DNA of 64,000 nucleotides, from contig CAKSFT010000005.1 of assembly GCA_934454145.1 (NCBI GenBank), positions 164,528 through 228,527 on the forward strand. Direction: 5' to 3'. The notes beneath the pieces are model-generated. The model made no database searches. It was not told the origin of the DNA and saw nothing but the letters and a program-made list of their open reading frames with translations. The position numbers and the translations under genes are program-made. Source of the DNA: an uncultured Clostridia bacterium (GTDB lineage: Bacteria > Bacillota > Clostridia > UBA1381). Positions 43,721-51,959 of this stretch are shown one piece after another. The first letter of the stretch is position 1; each line of letters opens with the position of its first letter.

Positions 43721-44920
43721 ATGAAAAAATATGATGTGACAGCTCTCGGAGAATTGCTTATAGACTTTACCGAAAACGGAACGAGTCAACAGGGAAATCC
43801 GTTATTCGAGGCAAATCCCGGCGGTGCACCGTGCAATGTGCTTGCGATGCTTTCAAAGCTCGGCAAAAAAACTGCCTTTATCGGTAAGGTGGGTAATGAT
43901 ATGTTTGGAAGGCAGCTTTCCGATGCGGTGAAAAGTGAGGGGATAAATACGGATGGCATTATTTTTGATCAATCAGTGCCGACAACTCTTGCGTTTGTTC
44001 ATACCGGCGCAAACGGTGAAAGAGAATTCAGCTTTATAAGAAACCCCGGAGCGGACATGATGCTGACGAAAGATGAGGTTAATGTGGATTTAATAAGAGA
44101 GTCAAGAATATTCCATTTCGGAACACTTTCATCTACTCACAGCGATGTTCGCAAGGCTACAAGGTTTGCTGTTGAGACAGCAATAAGAAACGATGCTTTA
44201 ATTTCTTTTGACCCAAATCTCCGTGAACCGCTGTGGAAAAGCCTTGATGACGCACGAGCCGAAATAGAATACGGATTTTCAAAATGCAATATACTGAAAA
44301 TATCAGATAATGAAATTGAATTTATGTTCGGTCATAATGATTATGATAAAGCTTCAATGCAGCTTTTTGAAAAATATCCGAATATTCAGCTTGTATTTAT
44401 AACTCTCGGGGCTGACGGAAGTTGTGCATATACAAGAAGTGCCAAAGCAAAATCACCTGTTTATAATGTTACATCAATCGAAAAAACAGGCGCCGGAGAT
44501 ACTTTTTTCGGCTGTGCATTAAGCTTTGTGACAGACGATGATATTTCTGCGTTTGACAACAGAAAGCTAAAAAAAATCCTGGACTTTGCAAATGCGGGAG
44601 CTTCACTTATTACCACAAAAAAAGGTGCACTTAAAGTAATGCCGAGCAAAGAGGATATTTTGGCTCTTATCGGCGATACGAAGATAAGTGAAATTAAAAT
44701 AAAACTGGATACTGTTGATGATGTGAAAGAATTCGTAGAATATGTTACCGACTTCGGCTGTGATTTTGAGATAGTTGCAGACAGGTTTGTTGTTGATGCA
44801 AAGTCCATTATGGGAATTTTCAGCGTGGATTTAAGCAAAGCCTTGACGCTTGTTATTGGGACAGACGACAAAACCGAAATCGACAGAATTAAAAAAACAA
44901 TACAAAAATTTGTTGTATAA
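43721..44920 (+). CDS. PfkB-type fructokinase fused to an HPr-like domain
   Basis: This 399-residue protein starts after GTGAGGTGAAATGAA. Residues 1-315 are a complete ribokinase/PfkB fold: GELLIDF, NPGGAPCNVLAMLSKLG, the GxGD anion hole with catalytic Asp in KTGAGDTFFG, and the substrate lid. Bacterial fructokinases usually end near 320. Here about 80 extra residues (from ISEIKIKLD) match the small clostridial HPr-like proteins, with VDAKSIMGIFSVDLSKALTL. The usual phospho-His of HPr is not present in an obvious position. It phosphorylates fructose released by GH32; the extra domain may be regulatory or for docking. Confidence 0.88.
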   Translation: MKKYDVTALGELLIDFTENGTSQQGNPLFEANPGGAPCNVLAMLSKLGKKTAFIGKVGNDMFGRQLSDAVKSEGINTDGIIFDQSVPTTLAFVHTGANGEREFSFIRNPGADMMLTKDEVNVDLIRESRIFHFGTLSSTHSDVRKATRFAVETAIRNDALISFDPNLREPLWKSLDDARAEIEYGFSKCNILKISDNEIEFMFGHNDYDKASMQLFEKYPNIQLVFITLGADGSCAYTRSAKAKSPVYNVTSIEKTGAGDTFFGCALSFVTDDDISAFDNRKLKKILDFANAGASLITTKKGALKVMPSKEDILALIGDTKISEIKIKLDTVDDVKEFVEYVTDFGCDFEIVADRFVVDAKSIMGIFSVDLSKALTLVIGTDDKTEIDRIKKTIQKFVV

Positions 44921-45150
44921 AAATATTTATCCGTTATTTTCACTTAGTACTTTATTATGATTTTTGGGATACCGGAGTAAACAGCAGAAAATCAAATGCC
45001 ATTCGCAATGCCGATTATATTATTTACATAAGACCGGGCGGACGGAAGCGGCAAGCGAAACACCGACCGAAATCAGTGAAAATAAACTCAGTATAACGGG
45101 AAAATATCTGTAACTTCGCACTGAGAAATATTTGATATTTTAATGTGCAT
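44921..45150. other. gap with no recognisable gene
   Basis: About 230 bp between the fructokinase stop and the second 233-bp repeat. I see no convincing reading frame, promoter or hairpin. Short peptide-like stretches in several frames suggest decayed coding sequence, but no family could be named. Confidence 0.4.
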
Positions 45151-45384
45151 AATCATACCTTTGACACGAAATGTCGAACCGTTGACACGAAAGGGTAAAC
45201 AATTGACACGAAAGGTCGGGGTAAATTTTTACGGTTTCATTTTTTGATTGAAACGGATAATTTTAGGCAATTTTGGCACAAAAAATGTGCTGCCGACAAT
45301 GAGAAATCATTATCGCACAGCAGCACTTTTACACGATGTATTCCGAAAACCGCACAGGCAAAAGGTTTCTTTGAAACCGAAATA
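45151..45384. repeat. 233-bp non-coding repeat, copy 2 (right of fructan cassette)
   Basis: A direct copy of 36756-36988 with about a dozen differences. The three 21-bp-spaced TTGACACGAAA units and the GTGCTGC/GCAGCAC hairpin are kept. Some changes in the hairpin arms leave pairing intact (7 rather than 8 terminal pairs). The 8.2 kb between the copies holds exactly the LacI-ABC-GH32-kinase cassette. Confidence 0.8.
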
Positions 45385-45393
45385 CAAAGCAAA

Positions 45394-45430
45394 AACCTCA
45401 AGGTTTCTATCAACCTTGAGGTTCTTATTT
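45394..45430 (+). terminator. hairpin next to repeat copy 2
   Basis: Perfect 12-bp arms AACCTCAAGGTT / AACCTTGAGGTT around a six-base loop, followed by CTTATTT. It has A residues on the opposite side, so it may work on both strands. Confidence 0.72.
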
Positions 45431-45510
45431 GTAAGGAAACGCATATTTTAATAGAACGCTGTTAGAACTTGACTGAGGGGGTGCATTTGTTTCCAAGGGG
45501 TGCAATACTT

Positions 45511-45986
45511 TCAAGAACGAAATACCGATTTATATCCATTAACAAAAATCTTGAACCTTATGTATAAATCCAAAATTGTTTCAGCCCTCCAAGGCTCGCC
45601 GCTTTCTATGTGATAAAGGCATAATTTATCCTCTGTCGAGATATAGCGATTTTCTTCCATAAATTCAGTAAATCTTTCCAGCAAATTTTCCAAATACTTA
45701 ATCTCGCCTTTACTACCCTCGGCAAAAGAATAGATTGTTTCTATTCCAAGCAAATATTCATTGCTTTCACGGTCATAAATAATATCCAAATCGTTCATCG
45801 TATAACAGGCTGCCTCTTGAGCCGATATATCATCCAGGCTTTTACACCCCAAAAAAACTGTAAATTGCCGCAATTATACTCACCATCTTCACAATCGGAG
45901 TGTTGCAATCTCGGCCTGTAATTATTTAGCTGACTTTGGACTTCCGGAAAAAGCATTTTAATTTTTTTCTTCATTCGGTCTATCAT
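45511..45986 (-). pseudogene. small accessory gene split by a one-base frameshift
   Basis: The N-terminal 47 residues (MIDRMKKKIKMLFPEVQSQL... NLQFFWG) are in one frame. The remaining 105 (CKSLDDISAQEAACYTMNDL... to SVFRS) are in another. The break falls in a run of seven T on the coding strand near 45851-45857. Adding one T restores NLQFFLGCKSLDD and one 157-residue protein. It could be a real inactivation, a sequencing error or slippage. I do not recognise a function; it is the last gene of the 45.5-50.2 kb operon. Confidence 0.68.
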
Positions 45987-46146
45987 TTAGGTGTTCTTCG
46001 CTTTCAATAATTTTGTTTTGATTAATAACACAATCCCATACAATCTTTTGTGCGGCATGGGAAATGAAATTCTCTGCAATGAGCCGGCTGTCTTTTTCAT
46101 TATTGGGATTGTGAAAAGTAATTTTAAGCTCTTTATTCTTGCTCAA
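45958..46146 (-). CDS. short conserved-type accessory protein
   Basis: This 62-residue protein starts at a TTG 9 bases behind AAAGGA. The sequence MSKNKELKITFHNPNNEKDS resembles small proteins common in clostridial plasmid or phage-like islands (ITFHNPN motif). The 3' end overlaps the next gene by 29 bp. Function unknown. Confidence 0.65.
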   Translation of the reverse strand: MSKNKELKITFHNPNNEKDSRLIAENFISHAAQKIVWDCVINQNKIIESEEHLNDRPNEEKN

Positions 46147-46161
46147 CTCCGCATTTCCTTT

Positions 46162-46503
46162 CTATTCTTCGTCAAACCAATATTCACCGCAGGGCGTTTT
46201 ATTGGTAATGTCCAAAATATGAAGCTCTGCACCGGGCTGACCGTTAAAGTAGTTTTTGCACAGATAGAAAGCTTCTATCTCGGCATAATCTCTGAGATAA
46301 TCAACTCTCGCATTTATAAACTCATAAAAGGTATCCGTATCAAGCATCAATTGTGCCTCGTCAATATCAAAATAAAGAGAAGTCCATTCAGCACTCCGAC
46401 ATTTTTTATTTGAGCCGTCTGCATTGTTATAATAAACATTTCCCTGCATATGAATTACTCGTTTCCCGTTTTCTTCTTCAAGAATATAAAAATATCGATC
46501 CAT
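46162..46503 (-). CDS. accessory protein of unknown function
   Basis: This is a 113-residue acidic protein (MDRYFYILEEENGKRVIHMQ) with no signal peptide or known motif. It starts one base after the stop of the gene at 46505-47005, so it is translationally coupled in the minus-strand accessory operon. It has two Cys in the second half. I do not recognise it. Confidence 0.7.
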   Translation of the reverse strand: MDRYFYILEEENGKRVIHMQGNVYYNNADGSNKKCRSAEWTSLYFDIDEAQLMLDTDTFYEFINARVDYLRDYAEIEAFYLCKNYFNGQPGAELHILDITNKTPCGEYWFDEE

Positions 46504-46504
46504 C

Positions 46505-47005
46505 TTAGTCCCACAAATCTCTAAAGTATTTTTGAAAAAGAGTCATCCCTTCAGCAAGAGATTTCTGCATGAATGCTTCCTTTTCCGTTTCCAGCGTATA
46601 ATAATTTTCTTCTAATTTTTCGTCTGCATGGCACAACAATCTTCCGTTATCAAAGCTTATCTCCAAAGTTGAAATGTATGGCTCGGCATACGGGTTTACA
46701 AATTCCGTAGTTTCTTCATCTGCGTTTTTTAATGCCGTTGACATTTTATTTAGCATATCAACCCATTCTTCATCAGTCATGCCGGAAGGATGACCGCTGT
46801 GAATTTTAATAAGGTCATCAAGCATTTGAGGAACAGTTTTCAAAAACCAGTTATCGATATTCCATACATCTCGATAACAATATCCCTTCGTTGCTCTTTG
46901 CCATGCACACCGGATGTCCTTGAATTTATGTGTAATTACAACACACGGATGCAGGAGACGGTAACTTTTCGAATATCCGGTCGAAGTAAATATTCCCATT
47001 TTCAT
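46505..47005 (-). CDS. accessory protein of unknown function
   Basis: This 166-residue protein has a start overlapping the preceding stop as TAATG. A second ATG two codons on is better spaced from AAGGAAGG, so the start may be 46999. The central segment (VWNIDNWFLKTVPQMLDDLI, GMTDEEWVDMLNKM, ending FQKYFRDLWD) resembles proteins of unknown role found in phages and conjugative elements. No catalytic motif. Confidence 0.72.
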   Translation of the reverse strand: MKMGIFTSTGYSKSYRLLHPCVVITHKFKDIRCAWQRATKGYCYRDVWNIDNWFLKTVPQMLDDLIKIHSGHPSGMTDEEWVDMLNKMSTALKNADEETTEFVNPYAEPYISTLEISFDNGRLLCHADEKLEENYYTLETEKEAFMQKSLAEGMTLFQKYFRDLWD

Positions 47006-47577
47006 TACCCTTCCTTATTTGCGGAAAGTATTTCATCAAGAGTAACCGGCTCATAATTCCAATGCATACAGCCGACATTATATATTTCATTAAGGAACCC
47101 GCGTTCATTGAGGCTTTTTGCTATTTCCCGCTCTATTATCGATTCTTCGGAGCAATGTGAATGCCCGTGAAGCAAGATGGTTTGGTATTGATGAGCACTG
47201 TAAAACGGCATAAAATAATGGCTTAAAATGCATCTACGCTTGCTCCCGTCGGCAAGTGTTACCACAATATCATCATAATCCTTAACCCCGGCAAGAGCTT
47301 TCTTGGCTTTTGCATTGCTGATGAAACGGTCGTGATTTCCTCTTATAAGAATAATTTGCCCATTAAGGCTTTTTATAAGCGACTCGGCATCATTCGTCAT
47401 AGATTTCCATATCATATCACCGAGTACATACACAAGGTCGGCTTTATCGACTTTATTGTTCCAGCGTCTTATCATTTCTCTGTCCATATCTTCCAATGAA
47501 CTAAAAGGACGCTTGTCAAAGCGGATAACATTTTCATGTCCGAAATGCATATCCGCCGTAAAAAAGACCTTTGACAT
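47005..47577 (-). CDS. metallophosphoesterase, YfcE/phage-type
   Basis: This 190-residue protein starts with an ATG 10 bases after AAGGAGG; an ATG three codons earlier is too close to the site. The calcineurin-like motifs are ADMHFGHENVI, GDMIWKS, RGNHDRF and LHGHSHC, giving the full dimetal ligand set. It probably acts on a nucleotide or nucleic-acid phosphoester. A second, unrelated-length phosphoesterase lies at 49460-50155 in the same operon. Confidence 0.9.
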   Translation of the reverse strand: MSKVFFTADMHFGHENVIRFDKRPFSSLEDMDREMIRRWNNKVDKADLVYVLGDMIWKSMTNDAESLIKSLNGQIILIRGNHDRFISNAKAKKALAGVKDYDDIVVTLADGSKRRCILSHYFMPFYSAHQYQTILLHGHSHCSEESIIEREIAKSLNERGFLNEIYNVGCMHWNYEPVTLDEILSANKEG

Positions 47578-47582
47578 AAGTA

Positions 47583-48845
47583 TCATACCTCCTTTGAAAT
47601 CAGCTTTATTTCTCGGATATTCTGCCATATGCACCTTTCAGCAACCTTTTCTGTATTTTCATACGGCAGGTTTATAAAGGAAATAATATTCTCTTTCGGA
47701 AAATAGCTGTGGCAGTATTTGGGAATTATATCTTGAGGGACCACACCGACTTTTTCTGTTCCCATAACACGCTCTATCAACTTCTTTCCGTCAGATATAA
47801 CAACGGGAATCCCGGCACGGCAAAGAGCTAAATAAAACTTGATTGTTTCTGTACTTCTGCCGTATGAGGAGCCTGCAAGACCAAGGTAAAATCCACAGTC
47901 ATCGCAACAAACATACAAGCTGATATGAGTTGAATTCCCGCCTCGGCACACTTCCCACGGATGTGTGCCGTGCCAATCGGAGCCATTAAGCCATTCTGCA
48001 AATTCTTCCGGTGAATTACCGTTAATTTCAGCAAGTTTACCGTCTCGTCCGTCAGCATAACGGTAATACTGTTCTTTGGGAGTCATTGCTCCAATATCAT
48101 ATCCCATTGCGGTATAACCGACAGCACAGTATTTGTAAAAATCATTTGCTGTCATAGCATGAAGTCTGTCATAGATTTTGCCGCCGTTTTCTTCTTGTTT
48201 CGTTACGAAAGTTACAAAATCCTTGATATCTTTGTCCGATATTCCTTCAAAAAAATCCTTTTTTGAGTCCGGATATATATCCCATAAATTGTTTTGGGTT
48301 ATTGTTCCTGTTCTATGTTCGACCGGAAGATTTGCACGGACGAAATCCATATATGTGCCTTTTTCCATCTGCTTTATACATTTTTCGGTTTCGTCACACA
48401 GCCATTCGACGAAAACTGCAATATCGTGTTCATACCCTTTTTCGGCACGGGGATCAACCACTATTACAAATTTATGATTAACAGTTACTGCTTTATAGTC
48501 GATTTCTTCATCATGTACAGCTTCGACATAATACCATTTCTTTTCTTTCGGATAGTAATCTTCCCATAACTGTTTGAATTCATCAAAGCTTTCGACTTCT
48601 CCCATCTCATGCATCTCCTCATAGTCACCGAAATTCTCTATGGTACCTCTGTCAATACAGAACCATAATTCACGGCATCCGTTTTCGGAAACAGGTGATA
48701 TTTTTTTGAGCAAGTCAAAAAATCTGTCAATAAGTTTATAAGACTCTTCCGTAAAAGTGCAGTTATTATTAAAGCCGCCTCGGTTTCTGTTGCCAAGCCG
48801 GCTTATAAAATTATCAACTTGGGGAGCATATATCTTTTCTGTCAT
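47583..48845 (-). CDS. large accessory protein of unknown function
   Basis: This is a 420-residue protein with an ATG after AAAGGAAGAAGGTG. The acidic alpha/beta sequence has no signal peptide. Distinct stretches are DRGTIENFGDYEEMHEMGEV, FVIVVDPRAEKGY, CRGGNSTHISLYVCCDDCGF and VVISDGKKLIERVMG. I do not recognise a domain. The 5' end overlaps the RelB-like gene by 32 bp and the 3' end abuts the phosphoesterase, so it is firmly in the operon. Confidence 0.72.
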   Translation of the reverse strand: MTEKIYAPQVDNFISRLGNRNRGGFNNNCTFTEESYKLIDRFFDLLKKISPVSENGCRELWFCIDRGTIENFGDYEEMHEMGEVESFDEFKQLWEDYYPKEKKWYYVEAVHDEEIDYKAVTVNHKFVIVVDPRAEKGYEHDIAVFVEWLCDETEKCIKQMEKGTYMDFVRANLPVEHRTGTITQNNLWDIYPDSKKDFFEGISDKDIKDFVTFVTKQEENGGKIYDRLHAMTANDFYKYCAVGYTAMGYDIGAMTPKEQYYRYADGRDGKLAEINGNSPEEFAEWLNGSDWHGTHPWEVCRGGNSTHISLYVCCDDCGFYLGLAGSSYGRSTETIKFYLALCRAGIPVVISDGKKLIERVMGTEKVGVVPQDIIPKYCHSYFPKENIISFINLPYENTEKVAERCIWQNIREIKLISKEV

Positions 48846-49017
48846 TTTTAACACCTTCTTCCTTTGAAACAAGAAAAGGAAAACCACCGCAGGCAACACA
48901 AGCTTTGAAAAACATTATTATTGCTTCTTCCACGGTATAACCTTCTCTTTCGAATATCACTTTAGCTTCTTCATATAATTTTGTTTCTATGTTTAATGTT
49001 ATGGTTTCAAATTTCAT
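48814..49017 (-). CDS. RelB/DinJ-like antitoxin
   Basis: This 67-residue protein begins with a ribbon-helix-helix-type strand (FETITLNIETKLYEEAKVIF) and continues EREGYTVEEAIIMFFKACVA and GGFPF, typical of RelB/DinJ antitoxins. Normally a YafQ/RelE toxin follows. Here the next gene is a 420-residue protein with no visible RelE fold, so the toxin is missing or unconventional. Overlaps both neighbours. Confidence 0.72.
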   Translation of the reverse strand: MKFETITLNIETKLYEEAKVIFEREGYTVEEAIIMFFKACVACGGFPFLVSKEEGVKNDRKDICSPS

Positions 49018-49445
49018 GGCAATTCCTTTTTTATTTTATTTTTTCTTTTGACAAGGTCGTCTCTTAAACTAATCCATAATTCTTCTTGGTTTATACCGAA
49101 TTTCAGCTCGGATGTTATATCCTCAATCATTACATCTATTGTCCTCGTATCGAGAACATCCATGTATTTTCGTACAAAATTGCAAACTACACCGGGCATA
49201 TATGTATGCCTGCCGATGGCATAACGCACAGCACTGTTTATTACACATCCGAAATCATCATCCAATTGAAATGAAAACCATCTTGCGGGACATAGTACCA
49301 TATCCTTTTTCCCGTCATCTGTTATGACAAAGCCGATATCATCCTTATCAACCTTATCAAGAACCTCATCAAAACGCTCACACAGCTCTTTTCGACTGAT
49401 TCGCTCCATTTCATTAACCGGATGTAAATTTTCGTATTCTCTCAT
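49014..49445 (-). CDS. Phd/YefM-like protein with extra C-terminal domain
   Basis: This 143-residue protein has its start chosen at the ATG 8 bases after GAAGGTG. Residues about 12-60 resemble a Phd/YefM antitoxin DNA-binding domain (MERISRKELCERFDEVLDKV, GFVITDDGKKDMVLCP). The rest (INSAVRYAIGRHTYMPGVV, LDTRTIDVMIEDI) is a domain I have seen beside such antitoxins in Clostridia, without known activity. It overlaps the RelB-like gene by ATGA-type coupling. Confidence 0.65.
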   Translation of the reverse strand: MREYENLHPVNEMERISRKELCERFDEVLDKVDKDDIGFVITDDGKKDMVLCPARWFSFQLDDDFGCVINSAVRYAIGRHTYMPGVVCNFVRKYMDVLDTRTIDVMIEDITSELKFGINQEELWISLRDDLVKRKNKIKKELP

Positions 49446-49459
49446 ATGTTTCACCTTCT

Positions 49460-50155
49460 TTAATCTAAGTTATCGGAAGTTTCCCATGTGTTGTATAAAA
49501 AATGAAGTTTATCGACTTGTCTGTCAATATGCCAATGGCCGCAAAACCATCTTTGATAATCGTATTTCTCTTCTATTTTATCAAGCCATTCTTCTGTACT
49601 TTTATCCACTTTTGATTGGTCGATGCCGGGCAGGAACATATCGGTGGGTTCATACTTATGCGGACAGGTATGCGACAGAATTATTTCAAAATTATTCGCA
49701 GATATTTGTTTCTCTACATACGCTTTAATTTTGTTCGAGGGCTGTTCATCCTCCCACCAGCCAATTCCGCGAGCCTGCCTATAAAACTTATCAACACTGT
49801 ATGCACCGCCTATTGCAATATAACGCCTGCCCTCAAGAAGATAAATTTCTCCGTCTTTTGCAAATTTAAGATTCGGATATTTATCTTCACACCAAACCTG
49901 TCCTTTTTTCCACTCTTGCAGTTTATAAGACGGGATATTTGCCGGACGGACTTCGTGATTGTCGTGAATACAGAGAATATCAACTTCCAAACTGTCAAGT
50001 GCGGATTTCATTCTTTCATCACGCTCGTCCAAATAATAATTGGCACCTACATCGCCGAGAATTACTATCGTGTCATTATGGGTAAGTTTCATTCTTTCAA
50101 CAAATCTTGTTATTTTCCACGGAACACCGTGTATATCACCTGTAAAATAAACCAT
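49460..50155 (-). CDS. metallophosphoesterase
   Basis: This 231-residue protein is the first gene of the minus-strand operon. Motifs are FTGDIHGVPWK, LGDVGANYYLDER, HDNHEVRP (a variant of the GNHE motif), LSHTCP and CGHWHIDRQ. It is a calcineurin-like dimetal phosphoesterase of the type carried by clostridial phages and elements. Substrate unknown. AGGAGG lies 9 bases before the start. Confidence 0.9.
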   Translation of the reverse strand: MVYFTGDIHGVPWKITRFVERMKLTHNDTIVILGDVGANYYLDERDERMKSALDSLEVDILCIHDNHEVRPANIPSYKLQEWKKGQVWCEDKYPNLKFAKDGEIYLLEGRRYIAIGGAYSVDKFYRQARGIGWWEDEQPSNKIKAYVEKQISANNFEIILSHTCPHKYEPTDMFLPGIDQSKVDKSTEEWLDKIEEKYDYQRWFCGHWHIDRQVDKLHFLYNTWETSDNLD

Positions 50156-50328
50156 AAAACAATCCTCCTGTTTAGATTATACCATAATAATTCCACAAAG
50201 TCTTGATTTTGATAAAAATGTAGTTTATTTTCATGAAAATATAGACAGCGGCAAAATATAAAATATCTATCCTATAAGTCAGAAATCGACTGCGGGAATA
50301 TTGTAATTTCATATTAAGCATAATAGAA

Positions 50329-50679
50329 TTAATAAGTTCTTGATGTGCGCTCATCTCTCAAAGATTGTTTAAGCGCTCTTGCTGTGTCTGATATTATCTT
50401 TTTCTCGTATGTACTGCAATTTTCAAGAATAGAACTGAACTCGTCTTTGACTTCGTTTTTGTATTCGATGTTAAACGAAAGCAATTCATCAGCAGAAACT
50501 TGAAGTGTATTGGCTATATCAACCAAAGTTTCCAAACTGAGTCTTTTTCTGCCGGTTTCGATATAGCTGATGTAGCTCGGACATTTGTCGATACGTTCCG
50601 CAAGTTTTTCCTGCGTAATTTTCATCTTTTTCCGAGCCTTCTTGATACGTTTGCCAATAATGGTGTAATTTAGTGTCAT
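50329..50679 (-). CDS. XRE-family transcriptional regulator
   Basis: This 116-residue protein has an ATG after TAGGAGGAATTATC. The N-terminal Cro/CI helix-turn-helix (IGKRIKKARKKMKITQEKLA, CPSYISYIETGRKRLS) spans 8-63, followed by a short C-terminal region. It is divergent from a second XRE gene and upstream of the accessory operon, so a switch between the two is plausible. A -10-like TATAAT lies near 50713 on the minus strand. Confidence 0.92.
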   Translation of the reverse strand: MTLNYTIIGKRIKKARKKMKITQEKLAERIDKCPSYISYIETGRKRLSLETLVDIANTLQVSADELLSFNIEYKNEVKDEFSSILENCSTYEKKIISDTARALKQSLRDERTSRTY

Positions 50680-50818
50680 GATAATTCCTCCTAAAAAATT
50701 TTTACACTATAATTATACCTCTATGGCTATAACATCGTCATTTAGCTGTTCACAACATAGTCAAATGATGATAAAATTATTTGGAAATATATCTTATCGG
50801 ATATGTGAGGTGAGAAAC

Positions 50819-51178
50819 TTGGACGATGCTGTAAAATTGCAGGAAGTGGGAAAACGAATCCGTGAAATACGATTATCGAAAAACATGACACAAAATGATC
50901 TTGCATTTGCCGCACATATATCGACATCCAATGTGAGCGACATAGAATTGGGAAAAAGCAAGATATGGCTTACAACATTTATTAAAATTATAGAAGCGCT
51001 TCAAGTTTCATCCGATACCATATTAAGACCGGATGTTCCGGCAGTAAACGAAATGTATCAAAAGGAATATGAGGATTTGCTTGCGGATTGTTCATCTTCC
51101 GAAATGGAATCGATACTGAGTATAGTCCGGCAAATAAAAACCACGCTTCACCAACAAAAGAATAATGAGGATTATTGA
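50819..51178 (+). CDS. XRE-family transcriptional regulator
   Basis: This 119-residue protein starts at a TTG 6 bases after GAGGTGAG; an open extension of 47 codons upstream has no such site. The HTH (VGKRIREIRLSKNMTQNDLA, ISTSNVSDIELGKSKIWLTT) is followed by EYEDLLADCSSSEMESILSI, a C-terminal segment shared in style with the divergent regulator (both mention a CSS/CST-x-x-E pattern). The two are probably paralogues controlling the flanking operons. Confidence 0.9.
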   Translation: MDDAVKLQEVGKRIREIRLSKNMTQNDLAFAAHISTSNVSDIELGKSKIWLTTFIKIIEALQVSSDTILRPDVPAVNEMYQKEYEDLLADCSSSEMESILSIVRQIKTTLHQQKNNEDY

Positions 51179-51240
51179 GTGAGATACTTTTATCTTGCTC
51201 TATTTTTTTGCCTTTATTGAAAATATTTTTTATTTTTCAG

Positions 51241-51272
51241 ACCCGCAGTCAGAACTTGACCGTGGGTTTATT
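51241..51272 (+). terminator. terminator between XRE gene and recombinase operon
   Basis: ACCCGCAGTCA (51241-51251) pairs with TGACCGTGGGT (51257-51267, two mismatches), followed by TTATTT. Confidence 0.65.
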
Positions 51273-51335
51273 TACATTTTATCCGATTGACTATAAAATA
51301 CCCGTATAGATATTTATATACCGGAGGTACAGCTA

Positions 51336-51959
51336 ATGAATGAAATTGAAGTATTCGATAAATTAACCGCAATTGCCACACCGCAGTTTGCGCTGACATT
51401 CGGAGATGATTCCGAGCAAGCCATTAAGATAGCCGAGCATAAGTCCTGGCTTCAATCCATACGACACGAACACCCAAATACCTCAACCCCATTTAAGATA
51501 GGCATATACATACGGTATTTCAATCAAACAAAGTACGAGGATTATCTTTCTTATCATAAAAAACAATTTGCCGATACAATCTCATTATGCCCCAAGTGGA
51601 CATTGGTGGATTTTTATATCGATGAAGGGCAGTCGGCCCCGAATATGGAAAACGCACCGGAATGGAGCCGATTGCTTAATGATGCCATGAACGGAAAAGT
51701 AGATTTGATATTAACTCAGAAAGTGTCTAATGTATCAAAAAAGATGTATGAAATAACATTCTGTGCAAGGTTGCTGGCCACGCAAACACCTCCGATAGGG
51801 ATATATTTTATATCGGAGGATATATACACACTTGCATTATATTACAAAGAAGATTTAAGAGATGAATCCTTTCTGCCTTATCCCGGTCGGGAAACGCTTC
51901 CCGATGATGAAACCCGGGCTGTTGCACTGATTACGGAAAGGAGCAGGGATAATGATTGA
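51336..51959 (+). CDS. catalytically dead serine-resolvase-like protein
   Basis: This 207-residue protein starts after CCGGAGGTACAGCT. Residues 53-165 align with the resolvase catalytic domain of the next gene (IGIYIRYFNQ versus VAIYARVSTG; CPKWTLVDFYIDEGQSAPN versus HPNWTLVKIYADEGISGTS; GKVDLILTQKVSNVSKKM versus GKIDLIVTKSVSRFARNV). The nucleophilic Ser is replaced by Phe62 and the two active-site Arg of SRFAR are lost. It cannot cleave DNA but may pair with or regulate the active recombinase, whose gene it overlaps by 8 bp. It lacks the DNA-binding recombinase domain. Confidence 0.85.
   Translation: MNEIEVFDKLTAIATPQFALTFGDDSEQAIKIAEHKSWLQSIRHEHPNTSTPFKIGIYIRYFNQTKYEDYLSYHKKQFADTISLCPKWTLVDFYIDEGQSAPNMENAPEWSRLLNDAMNGKVDLILTQKVSNVSKKMYEITFCARLLATQTPPIGIYFISEDIYTLALYYKEDLRDESFLPYPGRETLPDDETRAVALITERSRDND

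Noticed and set aside
45851..45857. Programmed ribosomal frameshift
   Set aside because: There is a T-run but no evident stimulatory structure or dnaX/IS-like context; a simple indel or read error is more likely.
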